From Welwitschia mirabilis (lineage: Eukaryota; Gnetophyta; Gnetopsida; Welwitschiales): a DNA stretch of 39,422 nucleotides. Position 1 is the first letter of the stretch. The number at the start of each line of letters is the position of its first letter. The stretch lies in NCBI GenBank assembly GCA_051453625.1, contig JBOZIK010000001.1:275520528-275559949 (forward strand), read 5' to 3'. The notes under the pieces are model-generated. The model had not been told where the DNA came from and did no database searches. It worked only from the letters and a program-made list of their open reading frames with translations. Position numbers and translations under genes: made by a program. Below are positions 10,701 through 23,009 of this stretch, piece after piece.

Positions 10701-10967
10701 TAGAAAAATTCCAAACATATTACAATGAACATATGCTTTGTGAAGGATTTATTCTTCCAAGAATCATTAGCAGTAAAAACTGGATTACAAAGAGACTTAT
10801 AAAAGAAAATTCTAAAGTAATCTTTAAATCATTTATAAAATAGCTAAAATTAATAGAAAATATAAATGAGTAAGCAAAGTTTGAAAGGAACTATTAGAAA
10901 GTGATTTAAAAAATGTTAACTATAAGAGAAACATACCTATAATGGAGTTAACACAAAGACATGAGAC

Positions 10968-11205
10968 AAAAAAAAAGGAAAAAAAAAGCTCTTATCTCTA
11001 TAATAGACATGTGATGTGGACATGTGATCTAACATTGTGATAATAAAATAAGTTTATCATATTAACTAATTTAGTTAACTAAGTAACATAACAAAGAAGA
11101 TATAAATTGTTATCATGAATATCATAAATTTCTCATTCAGACCTTTAAATAGTCTATGATGAATAAAATTTCGAACTCATAATTAATCAAGATATTAAAA
11201 AAATT
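10968..11205 (+). repeat. Polypurine tract and 3' LTR of the decayed copia element
   Basis: An uninterrupted purine run (10968-10988) is in the right place for the plus-strand primer. The following 215 bp contain the blocks shared with the left LTR. The right edge is blurred by the adjoining T-rich end of the LINE. Confidence 0.55.
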
Positions 11206-12879
11206 CAAGATTTTATTTTTTTGAGAAATGGTAAATTGTATTACAGCCACAAAAGCTAAACTAATAAAGAGTTACAACATAGCTTAAAAGCTATTTTCTA
11301 CGCTTGGTAGAAGTCATGTTAACACTCAAAGATCCAAACATCTACATCTAACTTTATTAAACCATTCTCCCACTTTCAATCTGAGAGGGGTTCCAAAATT
11401 GCATATCTTAAATGATTAATGACAATTTTTTTACTCATTTAGATCATCTTTTTGGGGAGGGATTTGGGTAAGGGAGTTGGCTATAATGGGATCTTTATTC
11501 AAATCTTCTTTTTCTTCTTTGTTTGCCCTGCACTGCTTTATCTAGTCTTCTTCTTCTTCCTTCTTCAAAAGATTTCCCCCCTATCTATTCCACAGGTGTG
11601 TCATCAATGTGCCTTCCTGATGTGGGAAGACCGCACTCTTCATCACTTGCTATGTAGATTGAAGCCTATTATAAAAGCAATTTTTGGACTCGACCATGAG
11701 GTATTTCTTTTTAAGCAATAATGCTAGCATCAATTTAAAGCTTCTTCTACTAAAGAAGCTAAATGAAGTCTTCGTTCCTTACTTTTTCACTATTAAGAGA
11801 ATCATGTAAGGAATTTTAAAGGAAGAATAAGAGATCTATCTAGAACTCACCCATCATAGTTGTCAAGAAGTGGAAACGTAGCTTATTGATTTTGTAAAAG
11901 TGGCCATCCCAAGTAAAATATTTCATAATAAGAGCTTCCTATGCATTAAATGGATAAGGAGGATCCTTCCTCTTATAGTTGCCACTTCTCTTCTTAAGGA
12001 ATTTGCTTATAACATTCTCAAACTAGAGAATAATGAAAGCTTTTAAGTCTCCTCTTTTTAGCTCTATTCCTTGAGGCCTCTCCCAATAGCATTACTAATA
12101 TAGGTGATATCAATCAAAATTGCGATGTTACCTATGCAGGAAGATCTTCCATTCTAGTTTCTGAAGAATTTATTTGATAGATTTGGATCATGCCCTCTTA
12201 ATCTGAGAAACATCAAAATTACATCTAACTACTTGGAATGCTTCTAATGGTTTCTCATTATTGAGGAGGACATTATGCTTTGCTAGCTTGGTGGAGAGTG
12301 CATTTTCCATTACTTTTGGCTATGGACATGGTTTAAATAATCTTAGACTATGTGGTACAGGTGATCTTTGCTATGTGCTTAAACTGTTATTAGCTTTGTC
12401 TCTAGTGGAGAATGTGTGCTATTTTTATAAGTTCAAAATTTAGACAATTCTACAATTTTCTTTATAATTTTAAAATGGAGCTTTGAAATAGAGGGAACCT
12501 CATTTTGAAATATGCTAATACATCTATTCTTTCAAAGGAGTCAAGCTCCAATGATAATTACATCCTAATCTTTATAATCGTAGATATTTTCAAGTTCAAA
12601 ATTAGAGGGAAGGTTGACTTGAAGCAAGGTCCAGAGTATTTGGGTAAAGGAGTAATAGGTGAAGAGGTGGAATCAAGTTTAAATGTCTTCATAACAAAGA
12701 GATTAATCTTGATTGATTTTTAAATTTCTCTTAATGAGATTATTAATAATAGGAATACAACTTTTTATCATATGGCACTAAAAGATTTTAACGTTTTAGG
12801 AATTTAGAGGTTCCAAAAACTGAATCAATTGTTGTTGTACTAAAACAGATTATGATACATCTAGGTAATATTAATTTTT

Positions 12880-14053
12880 CCATTCTAAGTAGATAGGTTT
12901 ATATGTTGGATTTCATATTTCACGAGCAAATGCCAAACGATTTTGGTGAATCTTTTCATATGCTTTCAAAAAAAAGAGTGTTTGTCTTTACAAAATAGTC
13001 TTCCTTAAAAACTTTGATCTAAGGAGAGTTCTTACTTGTAGACATTCTAGAAAAGTGTTTTGTAAGAATACATTGGTTGATATCTTTGATTTTTCTTACT
13101 TCCAATACTTCTTCTTTTTTTTGGTATGGATATTTATTTATAATTTATGAGATGCACCTTTTTATAAGACTTTCCTCTAGACCATATAAAATCTCTAATG
13201 ATGTTATCAATGATATTTGAAAGCTTACTAGAGATGGAAAAATAACTAGCGAGATAAACTTTCATGCTTATCAAATAACATTTTACTATAAGAAGCTTCT
13301 CTACACTTGAAGGAAATTGCTTATTCCATTTTTATGGCCTTCTTGTTATTCTCTTTATGATTGAACTCTAAGTGCTAATAAGAATTTGTCTTGTATCAAT
13401 AGAAAGATCGAAGTAGGACTCTAAAAAAGTAGTTAAAGAGCATTGAAAAATTTTGAAAATGACTTCCCTTCTTTGGTGTGGTGTATTAAGTAAAAGTAAG
13501 TTCTAATTAATTTTCAAATATAAAAAAAAGAAAAAAAGATGTTCTCCACCACTCATTAAGCTTTATAAGCCTAAAGAACACTAGAATATAGACATAGAAG
13601 GATGTCATCTACAAACAAAAGAATTGGATAAGTTGAGATTAGTTCTGTGGTTATGATTTTGTACTTCAGGATTAGTCTATTCAATGTGTTCATAATTGGC
13701 ACAAATAATGTCTGAGATAGAGGATCATCTTAACACAATCTACTGTAGTCCTAAAAATAACCATCTCTCTCCCCATTTACCATCATAGAGAAGTTTGGTA
13801 TTAAAATGCATAAATAGATCAATTTTTTAAGGAAGGACAAGAAGCTAGACTCCTTTAAAACATGTTTTACTATGCTCCATTGAACTATGTCAAATTCTCT
13901 AGATGTATACAATTTTAAAAACATTACTACTTTTCTTTTCTTATAATGCAAATGGATGACCTCATTAGCTAAAATAATGTAATCAAAAGTAGGACACCTT
14001 AACACAAAGTTGGCTTGATATGAGAGGATTAGGATTAGAAGTAAAGGTTTCAA
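12880..14053 (-). pseudogene. LINE ORF2 reverse transcriptase relic
   Basis: From 14053 leftwards the frame gives YIILANEVIHLHYKKRK, MFLKLYTSREFDIVQWS and MMVNGERDGYF, matching the plant LINE blocks for the fingers and palm, where the first catalytic Asp (usually KLDxxKAYD) is read here as KLYTSREFD. The second catalytic block FVDD is intact at 13604-13615. Further left, EVRKIKDINQCILTKHFSRM and KVFKEDYF match the region after the palm. Frames change repeatedly and stops occur, so it is dead. Confidence 0.83.
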
Positions 14054-15949
14054 TCATAGTGCTATAATTTTAGTAAATATTTTATAACAACATTATAAAG
14101 ACTAATAGGTTGATACAGAGGGGGGATGTTGACATTCTTTACTTTAGGAATAAGCATAATAAGCATGCCATTCAAGGGGTAGTAAAAGGTACCTTTATCA
14201 AATATTTCTTATATAGTTGCATAAACATCTTTCTTAAGAGCACTTCAATATTTTTAATAGAAGTATACTAAGAAACCATTAGGTATAGGTTCTTTGATTT
14301 TTTTACATTGAATGAAAGGCTTTCTAGATTTCCTCATCTATAATCCTCTATATAAGATAGGTATATTGGTGATTAGTTATTACAGGATTAACTAGAGTAG
14401 CTTACAAATCTACTTCCTTTTCTATGAATAAGTTTTGAAAGCAACCAATAAACTCTTCTATGATTTTTACTATTATTTTGATAGCACATTTTACATGTAC
14501 TCCAAGAAATGTTATTCTGCTATCTATGTTTAATTACTTCCTTGAACGAAAATCTAGTGTTATGATCCCCTTTATGTAAGCATTAAATCCTTAAGAACTA
14601 CCTCCAATAAGTCTCTTCCTTCCTCAAAATATCATGTGTATGAGCCATTAGGTATTTATTCTAATTTTAAAAGCTATGCAATTGTTAATTCTAAGCTTGT
14701 ATTTGATGGAGGTTCTTCAAAAAATATGATTTTTCTATATGAAGGAGTAATTCCAATGCTTCTTTCAATATATAAGTTCCTTGCTGAGAGGCTTAAACTA
14801 TTGAAAGAGACAAAACATATGAGTACCTTCTACTAAAGTGCTTCAAATAAGAGTTAGTATCTTTATCAGTTTAGGATTTTCTATCCAAAAGTAATCAAAT
14901 GAAAAAAGAATTTTTCGTCAAAATTTTTTCAAAGAAAAAATAATGTGCTTGTTATCTGAGAAGAATCAGGTCTTTTGTCATAGAAATGAATGGGGGTGAT
15001 GATCTTTTATTACGCATATAGATATTCTAGACATAACTAAATAAGGTTCTTCGCTAAGGTTATTTCAACTAAGGTATTATACAAAAGGATATCTTCATAG
15101 CCACGCTTAATGAGAAATTTTGGAAAAAAGATCTAAAGAGGGTAAATTTGAAAAGTTACTGTATGTCTCATGGAGGCTAAAATATAATTAGAATTAGCCA
15201 TTATGATATCTAAAGAATCCAATACCATTTGATGCAAATATCCCATTTTGTTATTTTGATCTTGAGATCCATAAAAATTAGTAATAGTCTATTACTAATT
15301 ATTGAAAATCTAGTCAACAGTAACATGATCAGTACTCTGACTAATAACACAAATTTTATTGTATCTTCAAAGAACCATTGGACATTCTCTAGTACTAATA
15401 TTAGCAACTAAAATAAAAGACCAATTGTATTAGGAGAAGAACCTTCCTGATCTAATAACATCTAACTTGGTTTCTTATAATAGATAAAGGAAAACTAAAC
15501 ATTATTTTAAAAGCTTTCAAAGATGGAGAATTTTCCAGCCATTTTTTAGGCTTTATAATTCTAAGAAACTATCATTAGCAAGATAAATTATATTTCTTAT
15601 TATTTTGAAAATCCTCCTTATTTTTTTTCTCTCTCTATCTTCTACTTACATGTATTGGTCCAAATATTTTTCCCTATAACATTCTTTACCAAGGCTTCCA
15701 CCTTGCTTACTTAGGAAAGGTCTTCACTCTACTCTGCATGTGTACTACTCATTCCTTCATCTATGGATAAGTTCAAGAGGGCTTGATCTAATTTTTATCT
15801 TCTCTATTCCTCATAGTAAGGCTTATCAACTATCTTAAAGGGCTATGGTTTTGGATACTCTTCTATGAGAATGTTAAATTTATTTATCTAACATAAAACC
15901 ACATTTTTTGGAATAGAAGTTGAATCATTCCTTGTTTTCTTCTTCTTTA

Positions 15950-16700
15950 CCTCCTATCATTCTTATTTCTTATTAGTATTCTATTTTTCCCATTGTTATC
16001 ATATTTCTTGCATTTGTCCACTATGTGTCCATTTGCTTCATATTTTGAACATTAGATGGAGAGGTTTTCTATTTTAAGATTAAAAACTAATTCCCCCCAT
16101 TTCATTATTCCAACATAATCTTCTAGGATTTAAAGTTTTTCTACTTTATAAATACATATTCTTATTGATGCTATTCTTATCATATGATTTGTACTTCTAT
16201 CTAAACTGAGGAACTCATCCATCATAATCCCACATTGAAAAAACCAAGGTGCCATATCTTCGGGTGAGGAGGATTTGAAATATGAATTCATACTAGTATC
16301 TTTAAAAAATATGTTGGTCTTGTTGAGGATGAACAAAGAAAATTTAATGAGAGCTAATCCTTGGCCAAAAAACTAGGATCTTCCCAAGAATAACTTATGA
16401 ATATCTTTCTTTATCGCAAAGCCAAAATGAAGAAGAACATCATGTAAAGAGATTATCTTGCATTTGGCAAAGAACTTCTAGTTACACTAGAGTCTAATCT
16501 TTTTAATGAATGGTAGACCTTCTAAAGACTTAAATATCCTAATTAGGTTATTATTGAAATGGATTTTAAGATTCCTAGAGTAGATTTTTGGTATATTTTC
16601 CCTAGTGAATTGAACCCTCCCATTAAAAGCCAAAGAATATATTAGTGAAGATCTATTCTTCCCCTTCCCAATCCACATGGGTTTCCATTCCTATGAATTC
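15950..16700 (-). pseudogene. LINE ORF1 relic with zinc knuckle
   Basis: The frame at 16130-16336 (DEFLSLDRSTNHMIRIASIR followed by ICIYKVEKL) resembles the end of the DUF4283-type domain in plant LINE ORF1. It is followed, after a stop, by CSKYEANGHIVDKC at 16010-16051, a CCHC zinc knuckle in which the second Cys has become Tyr. A further open piece lies at 16487-16678. The protein would bind nucleic acid in the LINE particle. Confidence 0.68.
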
Positions 16701-16750
16701 AGCCATTCTGAAAGCTTTACCCTACCCCTTGCACTTATGACATGTTACCT

Positions 16751-18071
16751 ACTCTTGCTTCTGCTCTAGCTTTTTCTACCTTTAATGCCTTAAAGCCACT
16801 TAAGCCTATCCTTTTGAGTTTTAGGGGTTATGATTCATCAATTTAAAAAAACCTCCTCTAAGGGGTAGAAAAATCAATGTGATGTTTTAATGCTCTCTTG
16901 CTACAACTTTTTATGTTTTTAAAGAATTCGTGCCACCAAATGGCTTATGAGAATGACGTGAAGATAATGTGCTACTTCTAGACCTACTCTTTTTCTTGTA
17001 TTTACTTCTTTTTGCTCTCCTCTTCTTGCACCAAAAAAGCTTGTGAAAAAGACAAGAGAAGTACTACACATTGAGGACACACTATCTAAGGTATTTCTTG
17101 CCTATAGCAACTATCACCTTTGCATATAAAATCTTCTACCTCTGATGCCTTCAGATCCTAAACTCTAGCTCTTCTTAGCATCCAATTTTTTAATTGACAT
17201 TCACAATCTTTAACATAAATGTGACTTGAATCTATTAATTAGTTATGCAACAAGTACATAATTAAATAGCAAATTATGAAATAGGCTTAAAAACATATTA
17301 ATCTTTAAGGAACATTACAAGTATTTAATGTATTTATTTATCAATCAAGTGATCTTTCTAAATTTTTCATTTTCCAATAAGTTTCCACACTTATTTCGAA
17401 ATCTATTGAGAATTTATTTGAGATTTTCATCTCTTATATATTACGACTCCATTTAGGAGTAGTACAAGACTTGAAAATTAACTTTATCCGACCTAGTCTT
17501 GATGTCAATGGAGAACCTAACTATGATATAGCAATTGTTGCATGCTTAGAGAGAACCTTTAAGGAAATTACTAATAAAATATTTAAAAGATTTTACTTAG
17601 AACTAATGGTAATAACTAGTGGTGAATTATTCTTATTGTTCTGATTACCAAGTGATGAACTATTTTTGTTGTTCAAAAAACTTTTTCGAGAATTATTATA
17701 CAAATAGCTTTTCAAGATTATTATTTTATGTTATTTTTGAAGTAATGCNNNNNNNNNNTTGAAGACCATATCTTATAGCATCTTTGCAACTTCATAACAA
17801 TAATCATTGATAAAGGTTTCTTTGTGTTGTAATGATGTGTTAATGTTGATTAACAATTATTTATTATGTTTTATTTACTAATAAATAAGAATAATAGATG
17901 GTTTTAGTATCTGTCCTTATACCTCTTCGATTGGGTTACTAGAGGCATAATCACAATAATGAGAAAAAGTAAAAATTAGTTTTTTTTTTAATAAACAAAA
18001 ATGAATAGCAATAGTTTAGGATGAATTTTGATTATTAATTTTTAAAATTTAAGGTATTGTTCTTAGTTTCT
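16751..18071. other. AT-rich stretch, nothing recognised
   Basis: No coding or repeat signature was identified. It may include the LINE 5' end. A 10-base assembly gap lies at 17749-17758. Confidence 0.4.
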
Positions 18072-18251
18072 AAGGATCATTGAACTCAAAGGGGAGGGGT
18101 GAATGAGTTCCACCAAATAAAAATTTAAACCAATAATAGAATGAAAAAGAACAATGAAAACACCTTATCAAGATAACATAGTTTCCTAACCTGGGTATGT
18201 CCATACACAAAGGGTAGCTTTTACTCACACATCTAGATATTATTAACCTAC

Positions 18252-18470
18252 AAGAAAATAGTGGTTTTCTGACACACTACCAACCTTACAATAAGTTAGA
18301 GTCTCCTTGCAATATAACACTATATTCCCCATAGGGAAATAGTGGTTTTCATAGGTACACCATGAACCTAACAATAATGAGAGTCTTCCCAAAAGGCAAC
18401 ACCCTCTTTCCTTCAAGGAAATCATGGATTTTTAGCTCACAACAAGTCTTACAGTAAAATCAGTGCTCAC
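18252..18470 (-). repeat. 82-bp tandem repeat in LTR leader, 3 units
   Basis: Units begin at 18252, 18333 and 18415 with AAGGAAATAGTGGTTTTC-like sequence, and two of them carry AATAATGAGAGTC-like blocks. They lie downstream of the LTR TATA box and so in the transcribed leader. Confidence 0.85.
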
Positions 18471-19017
18471 AAGCATTACCTTGAATGCACACTTGTACAA
18501 GGGTTGCTTTATAATGAGCTTGATTCAATAATGGACTTACAACAATATTTAATAATTAGATAGTCCAACAACGTAGAATTAAAAATACCATATAACAACA
18601 AGCTTGAAGATGTATCTTTGAAGAAAAGCTTAAGTTTCTTATTGTCATTGTTGTTATCATGAGTGTAAATGATTGATGCGGTAAAGAGGGATTTAAGATA
18701 AAATGATGCAAACAATGCAAGTTCCTTTGCCAATGATCTCTTTAATCCTTTGTGAGAAGTTCCTTTCACCTGTGTGATCTTTGTTCTATGCTTGATCTGA
18801 TCGTTAGAAGCCGGAAGTTTAAAATCTATGTATTTGATGAGGTCCGAAGATATATATCTTTTGTCTCAAGACATCAAGCCTTTATATGGTCAAAGAGTAT
18901 CTAGCCATTTAATCTTGAAAGGTATCCATTTAACTTTGTATCCATCATCCAATAGATAGAAAACATTTAGACATTAGGTGCATATCTTTATTTTTCATTA
19001 ACATGAACTTTGATCCA

Positions 19018-19405
19018 AGATGTCTTTACATTTGTAGACATCTACTAATAGTTAGGTGTCTTTATCTTATAAATGTTTTTAGTAAACTTGTTCAAATTTT
19101 GATGAAAATTTCTTTATATAATCCTTGGACCTTCTTGATCATGAATCTGTGATGTACAAGTTAATAACTCACATGAGATGTAAGCTATTAATCAAAAACC
19201 AAATTGACTATGTTAGCTATTTCAGTTCATTATAGACGTCTTTAATCATGTAGATGTATTTATTTATGTGTGGTTCAACTTTAGCATAGTTGTCTTTGAT
19301 GAGGTAGTTATCTTTTAGCCAATACTTGAATTCTAATACATGTAAGATGTCTTTAACTTCTTAGACATCTTCAGCAGAGATGTCTTTAATTTTATAGATG
19401 TCTTT
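19018..19405. repeat. AGATGTCT/AGACATCT motif array in family-A LTR
   Basis: About nine copies of AGATGTCTTTA or its inverse TAGACATCT lie near 19018, 19039, 19056, 19234, 19252, 19348, 19361, 19379 and 19396. They sit 120-510 bp upstream, on the minus strand, of the LTR TATA box, the usual place for promoter elements. The same motif forms a second array at 22308-22565. Confidence 0.75.
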
Positions 19406-19579
19406 AAACTATTGATTTTGCATTTTAACATTTGATCCTTTTAATGAGATACCATTTTTGAAGATCAATCATTATCTAATTCCTATCAAGGTTTGATGAT
19501 ATTTGAAATGACCTGTCTATAAAAAGATACAAAAATATTTGATAAGTGAAATTATCAAAACTAGATTTGCAAATAATAT

Positions 19580-19590
19580 CCCCCTCTTGA
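19580..19590 (-). promoter_or_regulatory. Polypurine tract of family-A element
   Basis: On the minus strand this reads CAAGAGGGGGA followed by TATTATTTGC, the LTR start. It is the usual plus-strand priming tract of SIRE-like copia elements (AAAGGGGGAGATTG-like). Confidence 0.78.
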
Positions 19591-20888
19591 TGATGTCCAA
19601 AACTTATCAAATCTCATTAGTGCAATCTCATTCAATCAACTAAAATTAGATATTTATATTTAAGAGAAATGCACATTATTAATTTTTGTAATCATATTTG
19701 AAAAATGTGATATTAGTCACTCGAAATCAAATAAAGGCACATAAATATATCACTTTAAGCAATTAGATAAAGGCATAAAAATACTTGATAATACCATTTA
19801 AGAATGTTAACAGCTTTAGCAAGCAGAATATTCTATCAATAAGGTGCTAACAATATATTAGAGAATAAGCTCATAGTAATGAGTTAATAAAAATTAGAGC
19901 ATGTCAAAATAAAATTTTATTAGCGATATATAGCATAAAGATCATGAAAAATGTACTAATAAATAATAAAAATTAGAGTATAACATTCTAAAAGTGTGTG
20001 AACGAAAGCATGATATTAAAAACATGAGAGAGTTAATAGAAAAAGTGTATTAATAATAAGTATGGTAAATAACATCAGTAGAGATAATAAAAATGTGTGC
20101 TAAGACAACATGAGTAATCATAAATAAACAATGATGATACTCATGGATCTAATCCAATATATCATAAATAACAATTTCAAGCCCAACAAAGTATTATTAA
20201 TTTAAAAGCTGAAGTGCCCAATTGATATACCACTAATTTTATGCCACTAGTTTGCTAAAATATCTTCCCATTTTTGGAGAGTAGAGAAAAGGCTCTAATC
20301 ACTGAAAGTAGAGTCATTCATGTAATGTGTGCCTTGTTCTTATTCATAACTATCATTACTATCACTATTGGTAAAGATTTCTTAAGTGTAGAAAGATAAA
20401 GAACTGGGAGATGAAGCGTGGCACTTCTTAGAAGAGCAATGAGATGTCTTATTTAAGCCCTCAAAGGCCTATATCCTTATACATTAGTACATTTAAGAAG
20501 TAATAGATGTACCAAAGAAACTAGCAGTGGTATTCTCTATGAAGGATGAAGGTACTACATGGAGGAAAGTAGTTCTACCTAAATAGGCTCTATATGAGGT
20601 GGCAGTGATGATGATGAATGCAAAGGAGGTAAAGAAGGTACATAAAGTGATGAATATTAGAATGTGGAACATGGTGATGATGGCTGAATAAATTACAAGT
20701 AGGAATCTTCTGATATAGATGACAAGACAAAAGGTGATGTATCTGAGCTCTTCAACTCTATCTCTTGCTATGGCCTCTGTTGTGAAGATCCTAGAGCCTA
20801 TCACTACTCCTATACTTATCCCTCCATGGGAGCCTAGTACTCTCCCTAAGCCTAAGCTTCATCTCCAAATGACTCCTCTATAGATTCA
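19591..20888. other. 3' internal region of family-A element
   Basis: No domain was recognised. A 104-codon minus frame (20493-20804) is hydrophobic because it is antisense to an acidic, GAT-rich stretch; I do not call it a gene. RNase H motifs were looked for and not seen. Confidence 0.45.
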
Positions 20889-22016
20889 CTAATTAACTTC
20901 TCTGCCAAAATCATATCTTGTGCCATGTAGAGCTAAAGGTTCTACTTTCTCTTCTTCTTCTAATTTCTCCTCTGAATTTAACCATGTGGAAGTCTTCATG
21001 GATTCCCAACTCTCTATTGATGCCTCACCCTTGCTTACTGTAGACCTATTTTTCTTTAATCTCAATATGTTTCTACCAATTTTACTAATTATTTTTGCAA
21101 TTAATTTTAGTCCCTTTTTGATAGATGAAGAAGTGTAAGTAACAGTGGAAAAGGATCTCAAAAACTATGAAGTCCTCTCGCTTATGTCCTTACCTGGTGG
21201 CATTGCTACTCTACATTTTTTACTAAACTCTACTAATAGTTTCTTTTATCAAATGAGACTAACCTAAGGAATTGAAATATCTGCACTACTAATGATCAAG
21301 ATAGCAAGACAAGGGTAACCCAAAGTATGTCCCTTGTGAAACCATATGATAATATCCATGTATAAAATAAAACCCAAATATATCTTTAACCTAATAAGCA
21401 AATAATATAAAACAAAAGTCTTCATTGGTTTGCAATAGCTATAATTATCTCCTATAATCAAAATATTATAAAATGTGAACAAACTGAGAATTGACACATC
21501 TAGAATCATATATTTTCTTTCAACATTCTCCACACAATTCATTTTAGTGTGTCCAAATAGAACATTGCTCATATTATGTTATGACACATTGATAACTCTA
21601 GAATTGAATACTTCTTTAAATGAATGAGCATAAATCTAAAAAACATTCATATTATCTATGCTAAAAAAGGAATTAGTAAAACTAGGAATAAAGTGTAAAG
21701 AATTACCTCTGACCTGAATTTGAAATACACCTGCACTATCATCAATTTCATGAATATTAGCATAGAACTCTCTTACAATAGGCTCTAGAATGCTGCATAA
21801 TCATTTTCCATCCAAACTGTGACAAATAACCCATAAGTTGATCTCTGCACTTCCTTGGAAATCCAAGGATTCTTTCTATGATAATAGAATTCTTTGACCA
21901 AGTTTTATATCTTTTGGCAACTGCTTCATGATATAACTATGACTCCTACTATGATATTTTCTATTATGAGGCTTGTTCTTTACCTCCAGAAGTACCAGCT
22001 GACTTTCTTCTAATCA
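20889..22016 (-). pseudogene. Plant-specific retroelement ORF (putative plant transposon protein type)
   Basis: The frame starts MIRRKSAGTSGGKEQAS at 22016, with early stops. Blocks then recall the IPR046796/PF20167 'putative plant transposon protein' family: YHEAVAKRYKTW, ILEPIVREFYANI, VFQIQVRGNSLHFIPS and KGHTLGYPCLAILI near 21300-21330. The C-terminal part (20889-21161) is Lys/Glu-rich (SEEKLEEEEKVEPLALHG). At least one frameshift, near 21840, and several stops break it. Its role in the element is unknown. The family is usually found between pol and the 3' LTR or as free copies in plant genomes. Recognition is from memory and needs a profile search. Confidence 0.62.
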
Positions 22017-22212
22017 TATTTTAAGGAATATGGAGAATCTAACGAAAAATCAATTGAAATGGAAGAAACAATTAAAAAAGTACACATATGTAGTGAAAAT
22101 ACCCTACTTTTTATTCTTGTGGAGATGTCTCAAAGATCCAAAATATCTTACTAGAGAAAATATAAGAAAATGAAGCTTAAGAAATCTTCTAAGAGAGACA
22201 CATATTGAGTGG

Positions 22213-22226
22213 GGATTTAAAAATGA
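22213..22226 (-). promoter_or_regulatory. TATA-like box of the internal gene, family A
   Basis: The minus strand reads CATTTTTAAATCCCC about 200 bp upstream of the ATG at 22016 and about 85 bp downstream of the motif array. The match to TATAAAT is weak; its position parallels the clearer box at 37378-37388. Confidence 0.35.
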
Positions 22227-22307
22227 GATTTGGTGGTCCTTTTGCAAATAAAAAGGGAGAAAACCATAGATTTTTAGTGCATTTTATTTTTTGCAATAGT
22301 ACATTAA

Positions 22308-22565
22308 AGACATATACAACCTAGAAGATGTCTAAAACACAAAAATAGACATCTACAAACTTAAAGGCATCTATTGTTAAGAAATTTGTAATACATTTTC
22401 CTACTATCAAGATATTTACAAAAATTAAGATGTCTATTTTAAAAAATTAAATAATGTTCTTGTCCTTTGAAGACATCTACAAAATTTAAAATGTCTACTT
22501 TTAAGATATCTTTAAATTTGAAGATGTTTTTGATAGAAACATTTACAGAACTAAAGATGTCTGTA
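22308..22565. repeat. AGATGTCT/AGACATCT array upstream of the internal gene
   Basis: About ten sites are seen, near 22308, 22327, 22347, 22364, 22428, 22473, 22490, 22504, 22521 and 22555, in both orientations and separated by short AT-rich spacers. The motif is the one arrayed in this element's LTR at 19018-19405. It lies directly upstream, on the minus strand, of the TATA-like box and ORF at 22016. Confidence 0.72.
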
Positions 22566-23009
22566 ATGAAAGTTTTAGAAACATTAAAAAAAATTCTATA
22601 ACTAATGCAATCATAATGACAATACTTCGAAATAGTAAATAACAAGCAAATATTTAAATTTTAACAAAAAATAACTAATAGTCTAAACTTATAAGATAAT
22701 TTAAATGTGGGATTGAGAATTTAAAATATATTACCTATTTACTCACCTGATTGAACAGGGCCTAATCTTTAAGTTCCTATACAACTTCACCTATTTTTCT
22801 ATACTTTGAGATTTTAAAATCACATTACTAAGAAGATCATAAGTGTATTATATTATGATGTTATTGTTGTGCCTTTTGTGCTGAATTGAGTTCTTTTTGA
22901 TCAAGTTATTTTTTTCATGCCAATGCTTTGATTCTTTTGTTTGCTTAAAGGACATTTAATTTCATCGTTGAAAGTGTCTTATAAGGTAGTTTGTGCTAAG
23001 AGTGTTAGT

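Larger units (their letters stand above)
6990..11210 (+). mobile_element. Decayed Ty1/copia element, plus strand
   Basis: All landmarks occur in copia order: degenerate LTR (to about 7243), primer-binding site (7246-7257), protease (from 7718), zinc-binding and integrase motifs (8025-8695), reverse transcriptase (9570-10050), RNase H region (10300-10700), purine tract (10968-10988) and a second LTR to about 11205. Every coding part has several stops and frameshifts and the LTRs are strongly diverged, so it is among the oldest insertions here. The gag region between 7260 and 7700 is short and unrecognisable, so most of it is deleted. Confidence 0.8.
11211..16750 (-). mobile_element. L1-type LINE relic, minus strand
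   Basis: ORF1 and ORF2 remnants occur in LINE order on the minus strand: ORF1 with a CCHC-like knuckle (16010-16051), reverse transcriptase (13604-14053) and the thumb/C-terminal part down to about 12880. The T-rich run at 11211-11222 fits a poly-A tail on the minus strand. Parts between 11450 and 12800 and between 14100 and 15950 (endonuclease region) are too decayed for me to read with confidence. The 5' end is not defined. Confidence 0.72.
18072..19579 (-). repeat. 3' LTR of family-A element
   Basis: This 1.5-kb LTR is shared with 24752-26170 and 26465-28157. Its inner end adjoins a polypurine tract on the right. Its left end carries the C-rich stretch (rc of AGGGGAGGGGTGAATGAG) typical of the 3' end of SIRE-like LTRs. 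On the minus strand it has a motif array (19018-19405), a TATA box (18889-18899, CCATATAAAGG) and an 82-bp leader repeat (18252-18470). Confidence 0.82.

Noticed and set aside
11608-11664. Plus-strand C-x2-C...H-x3-C pattern (CHQCAFLMWEDRTLHHLLC) like the zinc-binding end of LINE ORF2.
   Set aside because: The LINE around it is on the minus strand and no other plus-strand LINE block was found, so this is probably a chance pattern.
20493-20804. Hydrophobic 104-codon minus frame that could be read as a membrane or envelope-like protein.
   Set aside because: The hydrophobicity comes from being antisense to an acidic GAT-rich stretch; no signal peptide, cleavage site or family motif is visible.
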